A stretch of DNA of 64,000 bases from positions 1 through 64,000 of the forward strand of contig JANNWS010000101.1 of NCBI GenBank assembly GCA_031408575.1, in the 5' to 3' direction. Positions 8,193-16,494 of this stretch are shown here, piece after piece. Below the pieces are notes generated by a model. It had not been told where the DNA came from and did no database searches. It saw nothing but the letters and a program-made list of their open reading frames with translations. Position numbers and translations under genes: made by a program. Within the stretch, counting starts at the first letter, position 1. The number at the start of each line of letters is the position of its first letter. Origin of the DNA: Aliitabrizicola sp031408575 (GTDB taxonomy: Bacteria > Pseudomonadota > Alphaproteobacteria > Rhodobacterales > Rhodobacteraceae).

Positions 8193-9359
8193 ATGTCACG
8201 CGACAACTACACCTTCACCTCCGAGTCCGTCTCGGAAGGTCACCCCGATAAATTGTGCGACCGCATCTCGGACGCCATCCTCGATGCCTTCCTGACGGAA
8301 GAGCCGAACGCCCGTGTCGCCTGCGAAACCTTCGCCACCAGCGGCATGGTCGTGATCGGCGGCGAGGTCGGGCTGTCGGACAAGGACCGGCTCAAGTATT
8401 TCATGGGCAATGTCAGCGAAATTGCCCGCGCCTGCATCAAGGACATCGGCTATGAACAGGAACAGTTCCACTGGAACACCTGCCATGTGATGAACTTCCT
8501 GCACGAGCAATCCGCCCACATCGCGCAGGGCGTGGACCGCGACGGCGCAGGCGATCAGGGCATCATGTTCGGCTATGCCGTCAACGAGACGCCCGAACTC
8601 ATGCCCGCCCCGATTCAATACGCCCACGCCATCCTGCGCCGCTTGGCTGACGTTCGCAAAGCCGGGCAGGAACCCACCTTGCGCCCCGATGCGAAGTCAC
8701 AGCTTTCGGTGCGCTATGAGGGTGGCAAGCCGGTCGAGGTGACCTCGATCGTGCTGTCCACTCAGCATGCGCTGGAAACGCAGACCTCCGCCGATATCCG
8801 CACCATTGTGGAACCGCATATCCGTCAGGTTCTGCCCTCCGGCTGGATCACCGAAAAGACCGAATGGCACGTCAACCCGACGGGGACGTTCGTGATCGGC
8901 GGCCCGGACGGCGACGCGGGCCTGACTGGGCGCAAGATCATCGTCGATACCTATGGCGGCGCCGCCCCGCATGGCGGGGGTGCTTTTTCGGGCAAGGATC
9001 CGACCAAGGTCGACCGATCCGCCGCCTATGCCGCGCGCTATCTGGCCAAAAACGTTGTCGCCGCGGGTCTTGCGGAACGCTGCACGCTGCAGGTCAGCTA
9101 TGCCATCGGCGTGGCACGTCCGCAGTCGATCTACGTCGATACCCACGGTACTGGCAAAGTGCCGGACGAGCATATCGAGCAGGTCATCGGCCAGGTGATG
9201 GACCTGACCCCCCGCGGCATCCGCGAACATCTGGGCCTGAACAAGCCGATCTATGCCCGTACCTCGGCCTACGGCCATTTCGGCCGCGCGCCCGACGCCG
9301 ATGGCGGGTTCAGCTGGGAAAAGACCGATCTGGTCGAGGCACTGAAAAAAGCCGTCTGA
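8193..9359 (+). CDS. metK: S-adenosylmethionine synthetase
   Basis: Makes S-adenosylmethionine from methionine and ATP in the cytoplasm. 388 residues from ATG 8193, directly after GGAG; the open frame runs far upstream into lnt but the conserved N-terminus (YTFTSESVSEGHPDK) fixes the start. Signature motifs GHPDKLCDRISDAILD, GAGDQGIMFG and GGGAFSGKDPTKVDRS are complete, with metal and phosphate-binding Asp/Lys residues in place. Expression is probably limited at translation initiation by the riboswitch that includes its ribosome binding site. Confidence 0.97.
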   Translation: MSRDNYTFTSESVSEGHPDKLCDRISDAILDAFLTEEPNARVACETFATSGMVVIGGEVGLSDKDRLKYFMGNVSEIARACIKDIGYEQEQFHWNTCHVMNFLHEQSAHIAQGVDRDGAGDQGIMFGYAVNETPELMPAPIQYAHAILRRLADVRKAGQEPTLRPDAKSQLSVRYEGGKPVEVTSIVLSTQHALETQTSADIRTIVEPHIRQVLPSGWITEKTEWHVNPTGTFVIGGPDGDAGLTGRKIIVDTYGGAAPHGGGAFSGKDPTKVDRSAAYAARYLAKNVVAAGLAERCTLQVSYAIGVARPQSIYVDTHGTGKVPDEHIEQVIGQVMDLTPRGIREHLGLNKPIYARTSAYGHFGRAPDADGGFSWEKTDLVEALKKAV

Positions 9360-9407
9360 GGCGGGGCCACCCCGGTCCCCCTCCCAATTCTGCGTCTCCC
9401 TCCCCAT

Positions 9408-9475
9408 TCATCTTCGCGAAAATATCCTCGGGGGGCGGTTCGGGCAACGCCCGGACCGGGGGGCAGACAGCCCCC
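9408..9475 (-). repeat. GC-rich intergenic hairpin element (copy 1 of repeat family B)
   Basis: Between metK and trmB. Read on the minus strand it has a GGGGGC-TGTCT-GCCCCC hairpin (9458-9475), a second hairpin GGTCCGGGC/GCCCGAACC (9437-9457) and then CCCCCGAGGATATTTTCGCGAAGATGAA. The order of G-rich hairpin followed by a GATATTT/GTATT and GAAGA/GAAAAGAA tail is repeated at 11790-11832. It can serve as a terminator in either direction. The rest of 9360-9659 shows no gene. Confidence 0.55.
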
Positions 9476-9659
9476 TAAAATTCTTGCTCAAGGATTTTGC
9501 CCGCCCCCATAGCCGCGCCGACCGCAGTCCCGACCCCGCGACGGGGTGTTCCCGCGCGAATACCTGACGCTTTTTATATGCATACGGAAATCATACGCAA
9601 AACATATGCTTTCCATACCCCGCCTTGACGCCCCCCGCCGCCCCATCTATGGCCGCCCG

Positions 9660-10376
9660 ATGACCGATGAAGCCGCATCCGACGCCGCCAGCGCCCCCGA
9701 ATGGCGCAACTTCTATGGCCGCCGCTATGGCAAGACCCTGCGGCGAAACCAGAAAACCTATCTTTCCGAAGATCTCGAAACGCTGCGCCCCACAGGCATT
9801 CTGCCCGCCGAAAACTCCGCGCGACACCCGCTCGATCTTTGCGAAATCTTCGGCGACAACCGCCTCGTCTGGCTGGAGATTGGTTTTGGCGGTGGGGAGC
9901 ATATGGTGCACATGGCCGCCACCTACCCAGACATAGGCCTGATTGGTTGCGAACCCTTCATCAATGGCGTGGCGATGCTGTTGGGCAAGATCCGCGCGGC
10001 AGGGGTCACAAACCTTGCCATCCACCCCGATGACGTGCGCGACCTGTTCGAGGTGCTGCCCCCCGCGTCGCTGTCAAAGGCCTTCCTCAACTACCCCGAT
10101 CCCTGGCCCAAACGCCGCCACCACAGGCGCCGCTTCGTGACGCAAGATCACCTGATCCCGCTGGCCAGAGCGTTGAAACCAGACGCGGAATTCCGTGTCG
10201 CGACCGATATCCCCGACTACGTCCGCCAGACCCTGAATGAAGTTCCGAAGGCCGGCTTCACGCTGGAAAGCGAAGGGGCCACGCCGTGGTCCGACTGGCT
10301 TTCCACCCGCTATGAGCAAAAGGCCCTGCGCGAAGGCCGCCCGCCCCACTACCTGACCTTCCGGCGCACGCAATGA
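9660..10376 (+). CDS. trmB: tRNA (guanine-N7)-methyltransferase
   Basis: SAM-dependent enzyme making m7G46 in tRNA variable loops. 238 residues from ATG 9660; the frame is open to 9546 but the conserved protein starts near MTDEAAS, and the upstream Tyr/Lys-rich part looks spurious. Motifs: RRYGKTLRRNQ at the N-terminus, SAM-binding LEIGFGGGEHMVHMA, GCEPFINGV, and the family signature FLNYPDPWPKRRHHRRRF with the catalytic Asp. No clear Shine-Dalgarno sequence is seen before the chosen start. Confidence 0.93.
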   Translation: MTDEAASDAASAPEWRNFYGRRYGKTLRRNQKTYLSEDLETLRPTGILPAENSARHPLDLCEIFGDNRLVWLEIGFGGGEHMVHMAATYPDIGLIGCEPFINGVAMLLGKIRAAGVTNLAIHPDDVRDLFEVLPPASLSKAFLNYPDPWPKRRHHRRRFVTQDHLIPLARALKPDAEFRVATDIPDYVRQTLNEVPKAGFTLESEGATPWSDWLSTRYEQKALREGRPPHYLTFRRTQ

Positions 10377-10434
10377 CGCTGGACCGGGCCTGCACGTTTC
10401 GTTAACTCTCACTCCGCACAACGCAGAGGTTCCC

Positions 10435-11778
10435 ATGTCCGGCCACGGCCAAGCCCAACCGATGACCGCCCGCAAATCCGGCCCCTTGACCGGGCGGGCC
10501 GAAGTGCCGGGCGACAAGTCGATCAGTCACCGCGCGCTGATCTTTGGCGCCATGGCGGTGGGCGAGACGAAGATCACCGGCTTGCTGGAAGGGCAGGATG
10601 TGCTGGATACCGCGAAGGCGATGCGGGCCTTCGGGGCCGAGGTGACGCGGACGGGTGACGGGGCCTGGTCAGTCCACGGTGTTGGCGTTGGCGGCTTTGC
10701 CGAGCCATCGGATGTGATCGACTGCGGCAACTCCGGAACGGGTGTCCGCCTGATCATGGGCTGTATGGCAACCACGGCCATGACCGCCACCTTCAGCGGC
10801 GACGCAAGCCTTCGCAAACGCCCGATGGGCCGGGTGACCGACCCTCTTTCCCTCTTTGGAACAACGTCCTACGGGCGCAGCGGTGGCCGCCTGCCGATGA
10901 CCGTGGTCGGGGCCGCAAGCCCGGTTCCCGTGCGCTACGCCACCCCCGTCGCCTCGGCGCAGGTCAAATCCGCGATCCTTCTTGCCGGCCTAAACGCCCC
11001 CGGCCAGACCGTGGTGATCGAGCGCGAAGCGACGCGTGACCATTCCGAGCGGATGCTGATCGGCTTTGGCGCGCAGTTGTACGTCGAGAAGGCGCGAGAG
11101 GGTAACATCATCACCCTGACCGGCCAGCCGGAGTTGCGCCCGCAGACCGTCGCCGTGCCGCGCGACCCCAGTTCGGCCGCCTTCCCGGTCTGTGCCGCGC
11201 TGATCGTCGAAGGGTCCGACATCTTCGTGCCCGGCGTCAGCCAGAACCTGACGCGCAACGGTCTCTATCTGACGCTGGTCGATATGGGGGCCGACATCAT
11301 CTTCGAGAATCCGCGCGAAGAGGGGGGCGAGCCGGTCGCCGATCTGCGGGTGAAGTTCAGCAATCTGATGGGGATCGAGGTGCCGCCCCATCGCGCCCCG
11401 TCGATGATCGACGAATACCCGATCCTGTCGGTGGTCGCCGCCTTTGCCACCGGAACCACCGTCATGCGCGGCGTCAAAGAGTTGCGCGTGAAGGAATCCG
11501 ACCGCATCGACGCGATGGCGCGGGGGCTTGAGGCTTGCGGCATCCGCATCGCAGAAGACGAAGATACACTGATCGTTCACGGCATGGGGCCGGGCGGCGT
11601 GCCCGGCGGGGCCACTGCGAAAACCCATCTCGACCACCGCATCGCGATGAGCTTTCTGATCCTCGGGATGGCGGCGAAGGCCCCCGTTTCGGTGGATGAT
11701 GCCTCGCCGATCACCACCAGCTTTCCAATCTTCGCGCCGCTGATGACGCGCCTCGGCGCGACTCTGATCGAGGGGTGA
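10435..11778 (+). CDS. aroA: 3-phosphoshikimate 1-carboxyvinyltransferase (EPSP synthase, class II-like)
   Basis: Sixth step of the shikimate pathway: joins phosphoenolpyruvate and shikimate-3-phosphate. 447 residues. The N-terminus (TARKSGPLTGRAEVPGDKSISHRAL, then ITGLLEGQDVLDTAKAMRAFGAEV) closely resembles the class II enzymes represented by CP4. PEP and S3P-binding motifs are present: DKSISHR, LRVKESDRI and the late DHRIAMSF. The loop that carries Ala100 in CP4 reads GNSGTGVRL here, with Gly at the key place. It is followed by cmk and rpsA, a common alphaproteobacterial order, apart from the VOC gene on the other strand. Confidence 0.96.
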   Translation: MSGHGQAQPMTARKSGPLTGRAEVPGDKSISHRALIFGAMAVGETKITGLLEGQDVLDTAKAMRAFGAEVTRTGDGAWSVHGVGVGGFAEPSDVIDCGNSGTGVRLIMGCMATTAMTATFSGDASLRKRPMGRVTDPLSLFGTTSYGRSGGRLPMTVVGAASPVPVRYATPVASAQVKSAILLAGLNAPGQTVVIEREATRDHSERMLIGFGAQLYVEKAREGNIITLTGQPELRPQTVAVPRDPSSAAFPVCAALIVEGSDIFVPGVSQNLTRNGLYLTLVDMGADIIFENPREEGGEPVADLRVKFSNLMGIEVPPHRAPSMIDEYPILSVVAAFATGTTVMRGVKELRVKESDRIDAMARGLEACGIRIAEDEDTLIVHGMGPGGVPGGATAKTHLDHRIAMSFLILGMAAKAPVSVDDASPITTSFPIFAPLMTRLGATLIEG

Positions 11779-11789
11779 CGTGCCGGGTA

Positions 11790-11832
11790 GGGGGTTGTCT
11801 GCCCCCAGAGGGTATTCGAGCCGAAAAGAAAC
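11790..11832 (+). repeat. Intergenic hairpin element (copy 2 of repeat family B)
   Basis: A hairpin GGGGG-TTGTCTG-CCCCC (11790-11806) followed by GTATTCGAGCCGAAAAGAAAC (11812-11832), located between the converging aroA and the VOC gene. The tail is nearly identical to the reverse complement of 24959-24979, and the hairpin matches the one in copy 1 near 9458. A terminator role is likely from its position. Confidence 0.6.
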
Positions 11833-11841
11833 ACCTGAAGA

Positions 11842-12279
11842 TCAGGGCAGGGGGCGTTCGCCGATGCGCTGTGCGACCATTATCAGATAGCCGTCTGGGT
11901 CTTGCACCAGAAACTCGCGCTGCCCGCCCAGGCGGTCGCCCCAGTCGCGCCATTTCTCGCGCAGGGGAACGTAGAACGGGTGGCCAAGGGCGGCGAAGGT
12001 GGCGTGCAGCGCATCGACGTCTTCGACATAGACCTGAATGACTGCGCCGCGACCGTAGGGCGCGTCCATCGGACCTGTCTCCCAATCGCCGTCGCGCTGG
12101 TAGATCATCACCTGCGCGCCCCCCGCGCGCTCAAGGCAGGCAAGCTTTTGTGCCGGACGTTCGAATACGAGGCGAAAACCCAAAGGGCCTGTCCAGAACG
12201 CGAGGCTTGCCGGATAGTCGCTGACCATCATTTCGGCCATCAGCGAGGCCCAGACCTTTGGCGGTGCGCCGTTTCCCAT
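11842..12279 (-). CDS. Bleomycin resistance/glyoxalase-like VOC superfamily protein
   Basis: 145 residues on the minus strand, preceded by AGGGGGA before its ATG (start at 12279). The fold pattern is that of the vicinal oxygen chelate superfamily: an N-terminal unit (AEMMVSDYPASLAFWTGPLGF), a repeat starting near AVIQVYVEDVDALHATF, and a C-terminal EFLVQDPDGYLIMVAQRIGE, which is close to the VQDPDGYLL motif of bleomycin-binding proteins. The metal ligands of true glyoxalases are not all evident, so a drug-binding or unknown role is as likely as catalysis. It interrupts the aroA-cmk series on the opposite strand. Confidence 0.8.
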   Translation of the reverse strand: MGNGAPPKVWASLMAEMMVSDYPASLAFWTGPLGFRLVFERPAQKLACLERAGGAQVMIYQRDGDWETGPMDAPYGRGAVIQVYVEDVDALHATFAALGHPFYVPLREKWRDWGDRLGGQREFLVQDPDGYLIMVAQRIGERPLP

Positions 12280-12347
12280 CGTATCCCCCTGCGTTTGACA
12301 GGGTGCCAGCGTTAGGCAACAACAGCGGCTGGAGCAAGGGAGTTGCG

Positions 12348-12959
12348 ATGATCTTCACAGTCGCCATCGACGGCCCCGCTGCAGCAGGCAAAGGCACAAT
12401 TTCGCGCGCTGTTGCCGAACGTTTCGGCTTTGCGCATCTGGACACCGGCCTGCTCTACCGGGCCGTCGGGGCCAAGGGAGGCGATCCGGTCATTGCCGCA
12501 CAGACGCTGACCCCGGCCGATCTTGCCCGCGATGATCTGCGGACCGCAGAGGCGGGTCAGGCCGCATCGCGTGTGGCCGTGATCCCCGAGGTGCGGGCGG
12601 CATTGGTGGAATTTCAGCGCCGCTTTGCCGGCGCCGAAGGGGGGGCGGTGCTGGACGGGCGCGACATCGGCACGGTGATCTGCCCCGAGGCCGAGGTAAA
12701 GCTGTTCGTCACCGCCACCGACGTGATCCGGGCGACGCGCCGTTGGGTCGAACTGGGGGGCGAGAATTGTCCGATCAGCCTTGACGAGATGATTGCCGAC
12801 CTGCGGGCAAGGGACGCGCGCGATGGCGCCCGCGCGACATCGCCGCTGCGCGCGGCACCCGATGCGCTCTTGCTTGACACGTCGGAACTGACTATAGACT
12901 TGGCAGTCAAAAAGGCGATCAAGGCCATAGAAACGCGGATGGAGCAGGGTCGGGAGTAA
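12348..12959 (+). CDS. cmk: Cytidylate kinase
   Basis: Phosphorylates CMP and dCMP. 203 residues from ATG 12348 (GGGAG a few bases before); the longer frame from 12258 is not conserved. P-loop GPAAAGKGT begins at residue 8, followed by the typical FGFAHLDTGLLYRAVG. Later motifs VLDGRDIGTVICPEAEVKLF and RATRRWVEL are CMP kinase signatures, and the C-terminal LLDTSELTIDLAVKKAI is the adenine-end strand. rpsA follows about 107 bases downstream, as in very many bacteria. Confidence 0.96.
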   Translation: MIFTVAIDGPAAAGKGTISRAVAERFGFAHLDTGLLYRAVGAKGGDPVIAAQTLTPADLARDDLRTAEAGQAASRVAVIPEVRAALVEFQRRFAGAEGGAVLDGRDIGTVICPEAEVKLFVTATDVIRATRRWVELGGENCPISLDEMIADLRARDARDGARATSPLRAAPDALLLDTSELTIDLAVKKAIKAIETRMEQGRE

Positions 12960-13066
12960 TCCTCGACCCTTGTTGTTTTCCCGGTGGCCTGCCTGACGGA
13001 CCGATCAAAGACCGGCGGAGCCAACCGCATGGCCAGTGAAAAGACGTGAAAAGGAAAACTCTACGC

Positions 13067-14752
13067 ATGTGCGCTAAAGCATCCATGGAAGAATTCGAAG
13101 CCCTTCTGAAAGAGAGCCTCGAAATTGACACCCCCGAAGAGGGATCAGTTGTCAAAGGCCGTGTCATCGCGATCGAAGCGGGACAGGCCATCATCGACGT
13201 CGGCTACAAGATGGAAGGCCGCGTTGATCTCAAGGAATTTGCCGATCTGGGCGGCGTGGCCGATATCTCGGTCGGGGACGAGGTTGAGGTCTATCTCGAC
13301 CGCGTCGAGAACGCCCGCGGCGAGGCTGTCATCAGCCGCGACAAGGCCAAGCGCGAAGAAGCGTGGGACCGTCTTGAAAAAGCCTATGCGAACGAGACCC
13401 GCGTCGACGGCGCGATCTTTGGCCGCGTCAAGGGTGGCTTCACGGTTGATCTGGGCGGCGCTGTTGCGTTCCTTCCCGGCTCGCAGGTTGATGTGCGTCC
13501 GGTGCGCGATGCCGGCCCCCTGATGGGCATGAAGCAGCCTTTCCAGATCCTGAAGATGGACCGCCGCCGTGGCAACATTGTTGTCTCGCGCCGTGCGATC
13601 CTTGAGGAAAGCCGTGCCGAGCAGCGTGCCGAGGTTATCTCCAACCTGACCGAAGGTCAGACCGTGGATGGCGTGGTCAAGAACATCACCGAATACGGTG
13701 CGTTCGTTGATCTGGGCGGCGTTGACGGCCTACTGCACGTCACCGACATGGCCTGGCGCCGCGTCAACCACCCGTCGGAAATCCTTGCGATCGGCGAGAC
13801 CCTGAAAGTCCAGGTCATCAAGATCAACAAGGAAACCCACCGCATTTCCCTTGGCATGAAGCAGCTTCAGGCCGATCCATGGGATGCCGTGGAAGCCGCC
13901 TATCCGCTGGGTTCGGTCCACAAGGGCCGCGTTACGAACATCACCGATTACGGCGCGTTCGTGGAACTGGAAGCGGGCGTTGAGGGTCTTGTTCACGTCT
14001 CGGAAATGTCCTGGACCAAGAAGAACGTTCACCCCGGCAAGATCGTGTCCACCTCGCAGGAAGTGGATGTCATGGTGCTGGAGATTGACAGCGCCAAGCG
14101 TCGGGTCAGCCTTGGCCTGAAGCAGACGCAGCGCAACCCGTGGGAAGTGTTTGCCGAAAGCAATCCGGTCGGATCGACCATCGAAGGCGAAGTCAAGAAC
14201 ATCACCGAATTCGGTCTGTTCGTCGGCCTCGACAACGACATCGACGGCATGGTTCACCTGTCGGACCTGTCTTGGGATCAGCGCGGCGAAGATGCCATCC
14301 AGAACTACCGCAAGGGTGACACGGTGAAAGCCTCGGTCACCGAAGTGGATGTGGAAAAAGAACGCATCTCGCTTTCCGTCAAGGCAATGGGCGAAGACAA
14401 CTTCAGCGATGCGGTTGACGGTGTGAAGCGCGGCACGATCGTGACGGTCACCGTGACCGCCATCGAAGAAGGCGGCGTCGAGGTGGAGTATAACGGCGCC
14501 AAGTCGTTCATCCGCCGTTCCGACCTGAGCCGTGATCGGGCCGAACAGCGGCCCGAGCGGTTCCAGGTTGGCGACCATATCGACGTGCGCGTGACCAACA
14601 TCGATCCCAAGACCCGTCGTCTGGGTCTGTCGATCAAGGCGCGCGAGATTGCGGAAGAGAAAGAAGCTGTCGAACAGTATGGGTCGTCCGATTCGGGCGC
14701 GTCGCTGGGCGACATCCTTGGTGCGGCGCTGAAGGGTTCCGACAAGAACTGA
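13067..14752 (+). CDS. rpsA: 30S ribosomal protein S1
   Basis: RNA-binding protein that helps the 30S subunit engage mRNAs. 561 residues from ATG 13067, preceded by AAAAGGAAAAC; the earlier in-frame ATG at 13046 is less well placed. It has six S1/OB-fold repeats, visible as repeated GxVKNITEYGAFVDLGG / GRVTNITDYGAFVEL / GEVKNITEFGLFVGL units. The conserved alphaproteobacterial N-terminus MEEFEALLKESLEIDTPEEGSVV is present. It ends with GDILGAALKG. A strong intrinsic terminator follows 20 bases after the stop. Confidence 0.97.
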   Translation: MCAKASMEEFEALLKESLEIDTPEEGSVVKGRVIAIEAGQAIIDVGYKMEGRVDLKEFADLGGVADISVGDEVEVYLDRVENARGEAVISRDKAKREEAWDRLEKAYANETRVDGAIFGRVKGGFTVDLGGAVAFLPGSQVDVRPVRDAGPLMGMKQPFQILKMDRRRGNIVVSRRAILEESRAEQRAEVISNLTEGQTVDGVVKNITEYGAFVDLGGVDGLLHVTDMAWRRVNHPSEILAIGETLKVQVIKINKETHRISLGMKQLQADPWDAVEAAYPLGSVHKGRVTNITDYGAFVELEAGVEGLVHVSEMSWTKKNVHPGKIVSTSQEVDVMVLEIDSAKRRVSLGLKQTQRNPWEVFAESNPVGSTIEGEVKNITEFGLFVGLDNDIDGMVHLSDLSWDQRGEDAIQNYRKGDTVKASVTEVDVEKERISLSVKAMGEDNFSDAVDGVKRGTIVTVTVTAIEEGGVEVEYNGAKSFIRRSDLSRDRAEQRPERFQVGDHIDVRVTNIDPKTRRLGLSIKAREIAEEKEAVEQYGSSDSGASLGDILGAALKGSDKN

Positions 14753-14772
14753 TCGGCTGCAACCGGTGCTAT

Positions 14773-14808
14773 CAGGGGCCTCACCGCAGGGTGAGGCCCC
14801 TGTCTTTT
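14773..14808 (+). terminator. Rho-independent terminator of rpsA
   Basis: A perfect 12-bp stem, CAGGGGCCTCAC (14773-14784) with GTGAGGCCCCTG (14791-14802), a 6-base loop CGCAGG, and TCTTTT after it. Confidence 0.93.
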
Positions 14809-14932
14809 GCGCCATCTGCCGCCAAGCACCCGGTCGGGCAGGGTTTTCCTGTTTGTGCCGTTGAAATTTTTGCCTATAGTCCCCGGATAACATGTGGCGG
14901 CGCTGCGCACGACCACGGGGGGGACATGTCGT

Positions 14933-15214
14933 ATGATCCGGTCGGAATTGATCCAGAAGATTGCAGACGAAAATCCACATCTCACGCAGCGCCATGTCGA
15001 GCGCATCGTGAACACCGTGTTCGAGGAAATCATCGAAGCGCTTGCCAAGGGTGACCGCGTTGAACTACGGGGTTTCGGCGCATTCTCGGTCAAGGCCCGC
15101 GATGCGCGGTTGGGGCGGAACCCGCGGACTGGGGAGGCCGTCGAAGTCGAGGAAAAGAACGTGCCTTTCTTCAAGACCGGAAAGCTGCTGCGCGACCGGC
15201 TGAACGGCAAGTGA
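14933..15214 (+). CDS. ihfB: Integration host factor subunit beta
   Basis: DNA-bending protein, beta partner of the IHF heterodimer. 93 residues from ATG 14933 with GGGGGGAC upstream; the frame to 14894 is not conserved. The sequence MIRSELIQKIADENPHL starts the family, and the DNA-contact arm is clear: RVELRGFGAFSVKARDARLGRNPRTGE, with the intercalating Pro in RNPRTG. It ends FFKTGKLLRDRLN as usual. In Rhodobacterales ihfB is followed by lapA and trpF, as seen here. Confidence 0.95.
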   Translation: MIRSELIQKIADENPHLTQRHVERIVNTVFEEIIEALAKGDRVELRGFGAFSVKARDARLGRNPRTGEAVEVEEKNVPFFKTGKLLRDRLNGK

Positions 15215-15236
15215 ATCCTTTGGGGGGCAACGCCCG

Positions 15237-15599
15237 ATGATCCGCTACCTGCGTTATTTTTTGCTGGCTCTGTTGGCTATCGTACTTCTGACGGTCGCTT
15301 TGGCAAACCGTGCACCCGTTTTGGTACGCGCACTCCCCGAGGATATGGGCCTGTTCATGGGGTTCAGCTGGTCCATGCAGTTGCCGCTGTTCCTTGTGAT
15401 CTTTGGCGGCGTGCTTGCAGGGGTCCTGATCGGCTTTGTCTGGGAATGGGCGCGCGAGACCAAGCACCGCACCACTGCAACGACCAAATCGCGCGAAGTG
15501 GCGCGGCTGGAGCGTGAGGTGTCCAAACTGCGCGCCACCAAGGCCGACCCGGAAGATGACGTTCTTGCGCTGCTGGAAAGCAAGCGGAAAGCAGGCTAG
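15237..15599 (+). CDS. lapA: LapA family (DUF1049) inner membrane protein
   Basis: 120 residues with two membrane helices: residues 5-25 (YFLLALLAIVLLTVALANRAP) and about 45-70 (LPLFLVIFGGVLAGVLIGFVWEW), followed by a charged coiled-coil-like tail (REVARLEREVSKLRATK). This is the pattern of LapA, which with LapB controls LPS synthesis in enterobacteria; function in alphaproteobacteria is inferred. The start ATG is 22 bases after ihfB and the stop is four bases before trpF, so the three genes are likely co-transcribed. Confidence 0.85.
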   Translation: MIRYLRYFLLALLAIVLLTVALANRAPVLVRALPEDMGLFMGFSWSMQLPLFLVIFGGVLAGVLIGFVWEWARETKHRTTATTKSREVARLEREVSKLRATKADPEDDVLALLESKRKAG

Positions 15600-15603
15600 A
15601 CGC

Positions 15604-16245
15604 GTGTCCGGTATCCGCGTGAAAATCTGCGGGCTGCGGACGCCAGCCGACGTTGCCGCTGTGGCAAATGCTGGTGGCGCCTATGCGGGTTTCGTATTCT
15701 TTGCCAGATCGCCGCGTAACCTGACGCTGCTCGAGGCGCGGCTTGCGGCGCTGAGCGCGCCTGTCGGGTTGGCGAAGGTGGCGCTTGTTGTCGATGCCGA
15801 TGATGCGACGCTGGATGCCATTGTCGAGGCGGTCCCGCTGGATATGTTGCAGCTTCATGGCCACGAAACGCCCGAACGGGTGGCTGAGGTGCGCGCGCGC
15901 TATGGCCTTCCGGTGATGAAGGCGCTGGGGGTGGCGAATGAGAGCGACCTAGCGGCGATCCTCGACTACTCGACGGTGGCCGATCAGCTGTTGATTGATG
16001 CCAAACCACCAAAAGACGCGACTTTGCCAGGTGGCAATGGGCTGTCCTTCGACTGGCGTCTGATCGCGGGTCGCCGTTGGCTGCGCCCGTGGATGCTTGC
16101 GGGTGGGCTGACCTCCCAGAACGTGGCCGAGGCGGTGCGCCTGACCGGCGCGCGGCAGGTGGACGTATCGTCGGGCGTGGAAGGCGTGGTCGGTGTCAAG
16201 GATCATGCCAAGATTGCGGGCTTTGTGGCGGCGACATGCGCTTAA
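15604..16245 (+). CDS. trpF: Phosphoribosylanthranilate isomerase
   Basis: Third step of the tryptophan branch, an Amadori rearrangement on a TIM barrel. 213 residues from GTG 15604, four bases after lapA; there is no in-frame ATG near. Catalytic Cys lies in VKICGLRTPADV at the N-terminus, and the catalytic Asp in LLIDAK. Other family motifs are GFVFFARSPRNL, MLQLHGHETPERV, MLAGGLTSQNV and VDVSSGVEGVVGVKD. trpB follows after a small ORF, while trpA is 11 kb away on the other strand. Confidence 0.95.
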   Translation: MSGIRVKICGLRTPADVAAVANAGGAYAGFVFFARSPRNLTLLEARLAALSAPVGLAKVALVVDADDATLDAIVEAVPLDMLQLHGHETPERVAEVRARYGLPVMKALGVANESDLAAILDYSTVADQLLIDAKPPKDATLPGGNGLSFDWRLIAGRRWLRPWMLAGGLTSQNVAEAVRLTGARQVDVSSGVEGVVGVKDHAKIAGFVAATCA

Positions 16246-16280
16246 CCACTCATCTACCAGGATAGTGCAAGGTTGGTGCC

Positions 16281-16490
16281 ATCACCTCCGACCTTTGGCA
16301 GCGCCAACTTTTTAGCGCGCAGGCCGCTCGTGACGATTGCGTGGTGCGGCGGAAAGTGCGCGATACCGAGCGGATCGTCAGGCGCGAGGTGTTTGCACAC
16401 GATTTGCACCGCCGCGGCTTTCGCGCGGTCGAGAACGCCGGTCACGTCATCATCTTCTGTAACAACGAACTGATTCGTCTGATTGGCTGA
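16281..16490 (+). CDS. Small conserved-looking ORF between trpF and trpB without a standard start codon
   Basis: A frame of 69 codons beginning at ATC 16281 and ending TGA 16488-16490. An in-frame TAG at 16263 blocks any upstream start and no ATG, GTG or TTG occurs before GTG 16335, which would remove a third of the protein. The text (SDLWQRQLF, VVRRKVRDTERIVRRE, LHRRGFRAVENAGHVIIFCNNELIR) has good protein composition and looks like a small helical protein that I recall between trpF and trpB in other Rhodobacteraceae, where it would start with ATG-ACC. AAGG lies eight bases before the ATC. Either a rare ATC start, a start-codon mutation, or a sequencing error. Function unknown; database names such as PRA isomerase would come from the neighbour. 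Confidence 0.55.
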   Translation: MTSDLWQRQLFSAQAARDDCVVRRKVRDTERIVRREVFAHDLHRRGFRAVENAGHVIIFCNNELIRLIG

Positions 16491-16494
16491 CACC

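Noticed and set aside
12874..12899. TTGACA...TATAGA inside the end of cmk as a promoter for rpsA
   Set aside because: The two boxes are only 13 bases apart, too close for a normal sigma-70-type promoter.
14861..14880. TTGAAA and TATAGT before ihfB as a promoter
   Set aside because: Spacing is 8 bases; only a weak TTGTGC at 14853 gives a normal distance, so no promoter is annotated.
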